This document shows, piece by piece, positions 1 to 4,316 of a stretch of 9,260 nt of DNA; within the stretch, counting starts at the first letter, position 1; each line of letters begins with the position of its first letter. The notes under the pieces are model-generated. The model ran no database searches, was not told where the DNA came from, and saw only the letters and a program-made list of their open reading frames with translations. Source of the stretch: Paracoccaceae bacterium (lineage in GTDB: Bacteria > Pseudomonadota > Alphaproteobacteria > Rhodobacterales > Rhodobacteraceae); contig JAKITE010000114.1 in the NCBI GenBank assembly GCA_021648225.1, positions 1 to 9,260 on the forward strand, in the 5' to 3' direction. The translations under genes were made by a program, and so were the position numbers.

Positions 1-520
1 CATCGCGGCTGGCATCACGAATATCACGTTGTTTGATGTCACGTTCCACAGTTTCCAGCGTCAGGTCCGGCGTTGCTTTGCGCAATTCCTCAAACCGCCG
101 CATCGCCCGCACACGGTCCGAGGCGGTTACAAACAATTTCACCTCGGCCTGCGGGCAAATCACGGTGCCAATATCGCGCCCGTCCAGAATAGCCCCGCCA
201 TCGCGCCGCGAAAATTCCCGCTGGAATTGCAGCAATGCCGCGCGCACATCAGCCAGCACCGCCACCTTGGAGGCCGCTTGCGCCACGCGCGATGTGCGTA
301 AATCATCACGATCAATATCCGCCTCTGACAAGCCAATAGCAATTCGAACCGCCTGATCAGGGTTAATCACCCCTTGCCCCAAGGCCAAGGCCTTGCGCCC
401 GACCGCGCGATACAAAAGCCCCGTATCCAGATGCGCAAACCCGAATTCCGCCGCCACCGCGCGTGAAATCGTGCCTTTGCCCGCCGCTGCGGGGCCATCT
501 ATTGCAACCGTGAATCGCAT
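1..520 (-). CDS. cmk: Cytidylate kinase (CMP kinase), N-terminal part, runs off the left edge
   Basis: Cytoplasmic nucleoside monophosphate kinase that phosphorylates CMP and dCMP with ATP, feeding CTP and dCTP pools. The reading frame opens at the ATG complementary to 518-520 and gives 173 codons with no stop before the left edge; complete family members have roughly 205-230 residues, so only the C-terminus is missing. Visible motifs are the P-loop GPAAAGKGT at residues 9-17, the substrate-binding stretch HLDTGLLYRAVG at 30-41, the LDGRDIGTV signature at 112-120, and the lid motif RDxxDxxR at 165-172. A purine-rich AAGGAAA lies just upstream of the ATG and supports this start. In many Alphaproteobacteria cmk sits between aroA and rpsA. 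Here the bases upstream of it hold an AT-rich block on the opposite strand instead of aroA. The identification is firm; the only uncertainty is the part outside the window. Confidence 0.96.
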   Translation of the reverse strand, partial: MRFTVAIDGPAAAGKGTISRAVAAEFGFAHLDTGLLYRAVGRKALALGQGVINPDQAVRIAIGLSEADIDRDDLRTSRVAQAASKVAVLADVRAALLQFQREFSRRDGGAILDGRDIGTVICPQAEVKLFVTASDRVRAMRRFEELRKATPDLTLETVERDIKQRDIRDASRD

Positions 521-622
521 CCATTTCCTTTCAGTCAATTCAACATACCGCAAGATTTCCTGACGGGCCACCGATATGCCACATCCTGCAAAGAAAATCT
601 CACTTTCAACCCATGAGGGTTG

Positions 623-631
623 CCCCCCCCC
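623..631 (+). repeat. Nine-base poly-C homopolymer
   Basis: Nine consecutive C residues lie 40 bases upstream of the membrane-protein start codon. It is the longest single-base run I noticed in the window, and it stands out because the surrounding DNA is AT-rich. Such tracts slip easily during replication and are also a common place for sequencing-length errors. Confidence 0.85.
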
Positions 632-659
632 TTAATTTCACTAATGGCTTTGAAAAAAC

Positions 660-664
660 GAGGG
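660..664 (+). promoter_or_regulatory. Shine-Dalgarno sequence that fixes the start at 671
   Basis: GAGGG ends six bases before the ATG at 671. The other in-frame starts, TTG at 620 and ATG at 644, have only C-rich or AT-rich sequence upstream, so 671 is the best-supported start. Confidence 0.6.
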
Positions 665-670
665 TATGAG

Positions 671-1198
671 ATGAATTACGATTTTCAAAAGGCTGGGCTT
701 TACCCAGCAGCATGGGTTGCGTTTAAGGCCAATTTATTGAATATGATTTTCATTGCAGTTGGACTCGTTACCCTCGCAATCCTCCAGCCAATAATTGGCT
801 CCCCATTTCCTAGAATGATCGGGACCCCAATCCTCTATGGCTTAAGTTCGTTTTATGTTTATCAAACAATTATTTCTGGCAAGCTCAAACACTGGGCCGT
901 AGTTTCAGGTTTATCTGACGCATTTATCGGCTTTATGTTGAGATTCCTGAGCATCCATATCTTACTTTTTATTTTTGGAGCCGTATTAGCGGTATTTACA
1001 CCCATACTCGGTCCCAAAGACTCTACGACAGTTGCGCAAGCTACTGTTCGGCTTTGGGTTATTTCATTAATAATTTACGCTTTGTTCCACGAAATGCTCG
1101 GCACTATATTGCCAGCAACAATCGCTAAACAAAATAAGACTATATCTGAAGCATTTCAGCGAGGCCGCAAGCTTTTTTCTTTTGTTTTAACTCGATGA
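671..1198 (+). CDS. Hypothetical multi-pass membrane protein, first ORF (possible N-terminal part of a split gene)
   Basis: I do not recognise a named family. The 175-residue product is strongly hydrophobic, with about four likely membrane helices near residues 23-43, 50-68, 86-114 and 125-152. It then has a charged segment (KQNKTISEAFQRGRKL) and stops almost at once, at TGA 1196-1198. A stop just after this cytoplasmic-looking segment is odd, because the next ORF continues with two more helices. The frames overlap by four bases (ATGA), so this may be the first two-thirds of one six-helix inner-membrane protein of about 250 residues. GAGGG at 660-664 supports the ATG at 671; in-frame alternatives at 620 (TTG) and 644 (ATG) lack a ribosome site. 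Base composition is near 41% G+C, well below the neighbours. No catalytic motif is visible, so no function is assigned. Confidence 0.72.
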   Translation: MNYDFQKAGLYPAAWVAFKANLLNMIFIAVGLVTLAILQPIIGSPFPRMIGTPILYGLSSFYVYQTIISGKLKHWAVVSGLSDAFIGFMLRFLSIHILLFIFGAVLAVFTPILGPKDSTTVAQATVRLWVISLIIYALFHEMLGTILPATIAKQNKTISEAFQRGRKLFSFVLTR

Positions 1199-1434
1199 CA
1201 ATCGGTTACTTTTTATTTTCCATAGTCTCTAGATTAGGTTTTAATTTTCTATATAAATTTGGATTCCCATCAGATATTTATGACACCAATGGCGATATTA
1301 TAGTAATAGCTTTATTTTTTTCGATACTACAACACATGGTTGCGCTGTTCGCTCCAGCGCTTGCCGCGACTACCCTTTGCAAAACATACTTACGCTATGA
1401 ACAGCTCCCAAACCAAATCCCGGGCGCCACCTAA
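1195..1434 (+). CDS. Hypothetical membrane protein, second ORF (possible C-terminal part of a split gene)
   Basis: This 79-residue ORF begins inside the stop of the previous one, sharing the bases ATGA at 1195-1198. It has two hydrophobic stretches, about residues 1-20 and 34-60, and a short polar tail. No purine-rich ribosome site precedes its ATG; the upstream bases are T-rich (1173-1188). It could therefore be made by termination-reinitiation, by a -1 slip on the T run at 1173-1178, or not at all if a one-base indel has broken a single gene. The frame is open upstream back to 1150, which is the region where a shift could join the two ORFs. It ends three bases before the stop of the convergent aminotransferase gene. 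Function is unknown, and its status as an independent gene is doubtful. Confidence 0.5.
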   Translation: MTIGYFLFSIVSRLGFNFLYKFGFPSDIYDTNGDIIVIALFFSILQHMVALFAPALAATTLCKTYLRYEQLPNQIPGAT

Positions 1435-1437
1435 CCC

Positions 1438-2619
1438 CTAAAGCACTGCCGCAATCGCCGCTGCCAGATCATCCATGCCATTCTTCGGCAGACCCGCAAT
1501 ATTGATCCGGCTGTCACTAACAATATAAATGCCGTTTTGCGCCCGCAACGTCTCTACCTGCCCCACTGTCAAGCCAAGGCGAGAAAACATACCGCGATGC
1601 TGGGCCACAAAATCGAACCGGTCCGAATTGGTGGCGCGGCGCAGGGCATCGGCCAGTTCAACCCGTAAATCAAGCATGCCAAGCCGCATTTCTTCCAGCT
1701 CGGATTGCCAATCAGCGCGCAGTTCCGCGTCATTCATAATAATAGAAACCACCGCCGCGCCGTGATCGGGCGCAAAGGAATAATTTAGCCGGTTAATGGT
1801 GGCCAATGTGGCTTTGGTCAGGTCTTGCTGCGCTGCATCCTCGGCAATGGCAATCGCCACGCCGACACGGTCACGATACAGGCCGAAATTCTTGGAACAA
1901 GACGCAGCAATCAACATTTGCGGAGATTTTGCCGCCATGATCCGCAAGCCTTTGACATCATCCGCAAGCCCCTCGCCAAAACCCTGATAGGCAATATCAA
2001 TCATCGGAATCAGGTTTTTCGCCAGCAGTAAATCCGCCAGCTCCGCCCATTGCGCGACAGTAATATTTGCCCCCGTAGGGTTATGGCAGCAGCCATGCAG
2101 CAAAATAATATCGCCCGGCGCCGCGCTTGAAATATCGGCTTTCATGCCGTCAAAATCCACATCACAGGTGGCATCATCAAAATAGCGATACTTGCCAACC
2201 GGCATTTTCAGATGTTTCAAAATCGCTTCGTGGTTCGGCCAGCTCGGGTTTGAAATCCAGACCTTTGCATCGGGCGAGGCCATTTTGATCATCTCGAAAA
2301 GCTGATGTATCGCCCCCGTGCCACCCGGGGTCTGGGCGCTGGCAATGCGCGCGCTGTCAACGCTATCGCCCAAAATCAAATCAGCCATGGCGGCGTTATA
2401 TGTCAGATCGCCCAGCAGCCCGACATAGGATTTGGATTGCTGGCTTTCCAGCAACCGCGCCTCGGCAGCCTTAACCGCCCGCATGATCGGGGTTTTACCG
2501 TTTACGTCTTTGTAAACCCCCACACCAAGGTCCAGTTTTTCCGTGCGCGGGTCAGCCTTGAACTGGCCAATCATGGCAATGATTTTATCGAGCGGTTGGG
2601 GTTTCAGGTTTTCCAGCAT
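1438..2619 (-). CDS. Class I aminotransferase of the aspartate/aromatic amino acid type
   Basis: PLP-dependent cytoplasmic aminotransferase that moves amino groups between aspartate or aromatic amino acids and 2-oxoglutarate; it resembles AspC, TyrB and TatA. The 393-residue length fits the family. Residues matching the known aspartate aminotransferase active site are Trp126, Asn180 in HNPTG (179-183), Asp208 and Tyr211 in the DIAYQG stretch, Lys243 in SCSKNFGLY (the Schiff-base lysine), Arg251, and Arg371, which binds the substrate alpha-carboxylate. The frame is open to 2664, but the ATG at 2619 is preferred: AGAAGGA at 2627-2633 sits seven bases upstream, and the upstream GNAT gene already occupies the rest. 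Only four bases separate the GNAT stop from this ATG, so it is the last gene of the sseA operon. Whether it prefers aspartate or aromatic substrates cannot be read from sequence alone. Confidence 0.93.
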   Translation of the reverse strand: MLENLKPQPLDKIIAMIGQFKADPRTEKLDLGVGVYKDVNGKTPIMRAVKAAEARLLESQQSKSYVGLLGDLTYNAAMADLILGDSVDSARIASAQTPGGTGAIHQLFEMIKMASPDAKVWISNPSWPNHEAILKHLKMPVGKYRYFDDATCDVDFDGMKADISSAAPGDIILLHGCCHNPTGANITVAQWAELADLLLAKNLIPMIDIAYQGFGEGLADDVKGLRIMAAKSPQMLIAASCSKNFGLYRDRVGVAIAIAEDAAQQDLTKATLATINRLNYSFAPDHGAAVVSIIMNDAELRADWQSELEEMRLGMLDLRVELADALRRATNSDRFDFVAQHRGMFSRLGLTVGQVETLRAQNGIYIVSDSRINIAGLPKNGMDDLAAAIAAVL

Positions 2620-2623
2620 CACA

Positions 2624-3133
2624 TTATCCTTCTCGAGATTTGGTTTCTTGGCGCACCGGTTCAAAACCGGCTTTTTGATAGGTTTGCAAAGCGCGCGGAT
2701 GGTCGAGCGTGCAGGTATTCACGCTAACGGTTCGGGTATCCGGCCCATCCCACGCCATATGAATGGCTGTATGCAGCATATATTTACCAAGGCCAAGCCC
2801 GATAACCTGTGGCACAAGGCCCAGATAGGCAATATCACAGATTTCCGGCGCTTTACGATCCAGCATAAAAAACCCCGCCGGCCAGCCATTTCGGATCAAT
2901 GTATACATTTCCATATCGGGATGCCGGAGGAATTCACCCAATTCCGCCTCGGGCAAATCATGCATATCGGTCCATAAATATTCCGCGCCCACCGCATCAT
3001 ACAGGCTCAGGAAATACCAGTTTGGCGGTTTTTGTGCATGTAACAATGCCATCGCAGCCCCGACAGGTTGCGGTGGGCGCGGATAACTCGGCCGCGACTG
3101 CATCTCCAGATAGGTAACCGTGTATTCAATCAT
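2624..3133 (-). CDS. GNAT-family N-acetyltransferase
   Basis: A 169-residue protein of the GNAT fold, which moves an acetyl group from acetyl-CoA to an amine; the substrate is unknown. The acetyl-CoA-binding loop is QVIGLGLGK at residues 109-117, matching the (Q/R)xxGx(G/A) pattern. The C-terminal part has NTCTLDHPRAL at 139-149, Tyr152 and KAGF at 154-157, as expected for strand 5 and the following helix of the fold. The start codon overlaps the sseA stop (ATGA, 3130-3133), and the stop lies four bases before the aminotransferase start, so all three genes are very likely co-transcribed and translationally coupled. A weak GGA about six bases upstream could serve as ribosome site. No signal peptide or membrane segment is seen. 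Its place between two enzymes of 3-mercaptopyruvate metabolism is suggestive, but its role is not established. Confidence 0.9.
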   Translation of the reverse strand: MIEYTVTYLEMQSRPSYPRPPQPVGAAMALLHAQKPPNWYFLSLYDAVGAEYLWTDMHDLPEAELGEFLRHPDMEMYTLIRNGWPAGFFMLDRKAPEICDIAYLGLVPQVIGLGLGKYMLHTAIHMAWDGPDTRTVSVNTCTLDHPRALQTYQKAGFEPVRQETKSREG

Positions 3134-3975
3134 AAAGGTCCGGTCTCGATTTTCAGATCAGGGTATTTGCCCCATTCAGACCAAGACCCGTCATAAACCG
3201 CCACATCCCGATGCCCAAGCCGTGCCAATGCCAGCGCCAGAATGCCCGCCGTTACACCGGACCCACAAGTGGCAATCACCGGCTTTTTGAAATCCACATG
3301 GGCAAAATACCCGCGCAAGGCATCAAGGTTTTTCATGGTGCCATCCTCATTTATCAGGTCTTTGTAATACACATTGCTGGAACCGGGGATGCGCCCCGAA
3401 CGCATACCGGGGCGCGGTTCGGCCTCCTCGCCGGTTACCCGTCCGGGGGATCTTGCATCGATGATTTGCGCGTCTTTCAATTTGGCGCTGGCCGCAACTT
3501 GCGTGACATCACGCACCAGATTGGCATCGCGCCGCGCGGTGAAATGACGGTCTCGTAAAATGGGCGGCATGTCCGCTGTCGGTCGCCCCTCGGCCAGCCA
3601 TTTTTTCAAACCGCCATCCAGCACAACCACATCGCTTTTGCCAAACAGGCGAAACATCCACCAGACCCGCGCCGCTGAAAACAGCCCCGCGCTGTCATAG
3701 ATCACAACCCGATGCCCGTCACCAATGCCCATCGCCCGCATGCGGCTGACAAATTTCTCAACCGGCGGCGCCATATGCGGCAATTCCGAGCGTTGATCGG
3801 CAATATCGTCAATATCAAAATACCGCGCCCCCGCAATATGGCAGGTTTCATATTCGGCGCGCGGATTGCGATTATCAGCGGGCATATACCAGCTTGCATC
3901 CAGAATCCGCAAATCCGGCGCCATAAGATGCGACTCCAGCCATTCGGTCGAGACCAATTGATTTGAGGGGGCCAT
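3130..3975 (-). CDS. sseA: 3-mercaptopyruvate sulfurtransferase (two-domain rhodanese)
   Basis: Transfers sulfane sulfur from 3-mercaptopyruvate to thiol or cyanide acceptors through a cysteine persulfide. The 281-residue product has two rhodanese domains: an inactive N-terminal one (about residues 8-130, with HIAGARYFDID at 46-56 and VVVLDGG at 116-122) and a catalytic one (about 160-280, with IIDARSPGR at 171-179). The active-site loop is CGSGVTAG with Cys237. CGSGVT is the form typical of mercaptopyruvate sulfurtransferases, in contrast to the CRKGVT loop of thiosulfate sulfurtransferases. The frame stays open to 4308, but AAAGGA at 3982-3987 lies six bases before the ATG at 3975 and the longer form adds about 110 residues unlike rhodanese, so 3975 is chosen. 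It is the first gene of a three-gene operon and overlaps the GNAT gene by four bases. Confidence 0.94.
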   Translation of the reverse strand: MAPSNQLVSTEWLESHLMAPDLRILDASWYMPADNRNPRAEYETCHIAGARYFDIDDIADQRSELPHMAPPVEKFVSRMRAMGIGDGHRVVIYDSAGLFSAARVWWMFRLFGKSDVVVLDGGLKKWLAEGRPTADMPPILRDRHFTARRDANLVRDVTQVAASAKLKDAQIIDARSPGRVTGEEAEPRPGMRSGRIPGSSNVYYKDLINEDGTMKNLDALRGYFAHVDFKKPVIATCGSGVTAGILALALARLGHRDVAVYDGSWSEWGKYPDLKIETGPL

Positions 3976-3981
3976 GACATG

Positions 3982-3987
3982 TCCTTT
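3982..3987 (-). promoter_or_regulatory. Shine-Dalgarno sequence for sseA
   Basis: On the minus strand this reads AAAGGA, six bases before the ATG at 3975. It decides against the far-upstream in-frame start at 4308. Confidence 0.7.
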
Positions 3988-4189
3988 GATTATTCTTTGC
4001 GCGATTTTGGGCTGATACAAGCCAATATGCAAGCCACGATATTCGAAATGTATTTGCCCAGGGCTGGATGGCAAGATATTTACATAATGCAATGGCGGCC
4101 AACAAAGCCCCGATAAAAAGGTTGAATTACACCCTTGATCCAACTTCTTTTGACAGCAGCACCATTTTACAAAACCAGGGTCGGGACCC

Positions 4190-4240
4190 GTCTTCTTTGT
4201 TGCAAAAATACTCAAAAACCCGAAGGCGAAGCCGAGGGCC
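4190..4240 (-). repeat. Candidate dispersed extragenic element with GAGTATTTTT core
   Basis: On the minus strand, downstream of recQ, a GGCTTCGCCTTCGGG segment is followed by a T run, then GAGTATTTTT (4204-4213), then an A/G-rich ACAAAGAAGA (4191-4200). From memory, intergenic sequences of the form GGCGGGAGTATTTTT followed by GAAGAAG recur at gene ends in Rhodobacterales genomes. Only one copy is present in this window, so the repeat nature rests on recollection, not on what is shown here. Confidence 0.35.
4214..4238 (-). terminator. Possible intrinsic terminator downstream of recQ
   Basis: Read on the minus strand, CCC-TC-GGC-TTC-GCC-TTC-GGG (4219-4238) can form an interrupted hairpin with a TTC loop, followed directly by five T residues (4214-4218). 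It lies about 80 bases after the recQ stop at 4317-4319. The stem has an unpaired TC/TT internal loop, so its strength is uncertain. Confidence 0.4.
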
Positions 4241-4260
4241 AAGCCCAAAGGGAAGCGGTT

Positions 4261-4278
4261 TTTTGCGCCAGCAAAAAC
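4261..4278. repeat. 7-bp inverted repeat downstream of recQ
   Basis: TTTTTGC and GCAAAAA flank a four-base GCCA centre and form a near-symmetric dyad (left arm within the T run that starts at about 4259). It lies about 40 bases after the recQ stop. The short loop and AT-rich stem suggest an mRNA 3'-end hairpin, possibly acting with the GC-rich hairpin further downstream. Confidence 0.45.
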
Positions 4279-4316
4279 GCCGCTGGACTGCGGGAGCCTT
4301 GCGTTCAATTAACGGC

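Larger units (their letters stand above)
613..669 (+). other. Possible 18-codon leader ORF through the poly-C tract
   Basis: An ATG at 613 opens an 18-codon frame that passes through the nine-C run and ends at TGA 667-669, two bases before the ATG of the membrane-protein gene at 671. No Shine-Dalgarno sequence precedes the ATG at 613, so translation is unproven. Its frame differs from that of the downstream gene. Loss of one C or gain of two Cs would join the two frames and add an N-terminal extension. This may be coincidence. Confidence 0.2.
521..670. other. Divergent intergenic region between cmk and the membrane-protein gene
   Basis: This 150-base gap must carry the cmk promoter (minus strand) and any promoter for the plus-strand gene starting at 671. 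I found no convincing -35/-10 pair in either direction. Its notable contents are a nine-C run at 623-631, a Shine-Dalgarno-like GAGGG at 660-664, and a short ORF beginning at the ATG at 613. Confidence 0.6.
3976..4316. other. Non-coding gap between recQ and the sseA operon
   Basis: This 341-base stretch lies downstream of recQ and upstream of sseA, both on the minus strand. ORFs that cross it on either strand have no family likeness and are taken as spurious. It holds a 7-bp inverted repeat at about 4261-4278, a terminator-like hairpin at 4214-4238, a GAGTATTTTT sequence and a GGGTC-GACCC dyad at 4178-4189. The sseA-proximal part (3988-4140) is AT-richer and must contain the sseA promoter, but I cannot point to a convincing -35/-10 pair. 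Confidence 0.6.

Noticed and set aside
29..356. Two overlapping plus-strand ORFs of about 90-107 residues
   Set aside because: They are opposite cmk, which has clear kinase motifs through this whole stretch.
620..670. TTG (620) or ATG (644) as start of the membrane protein
   Set aside because: Neither has a Shine-Dalgarno sequence, whereas GAGGG is well spaced for the ATG at 671.
2620..2664. A 15-residue longer start for the aminotransferase
   Set aside because: It would overlap the GNAT coding end and lacks a ribosome site, while AGAAGGA is correctly spaced for the ATG at 2619.
4150..4155. TTGACA, a perfect -35 hexamer on the plus strand
   Set aside because: No -10-like hexamer occurs 16-19 bases downstream, and no plus-strand gene follows; recQ lies there on the other strand.
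3976..4308. A 110-residue N-terminal extension of sseA, in frame from 4308
   Set aside because: The extension has no rhodanese likeness and crosses the terminator-like hairpin. AAAGGA sits directly before the ATG at 3975, and the shorter protein has the usual family length.
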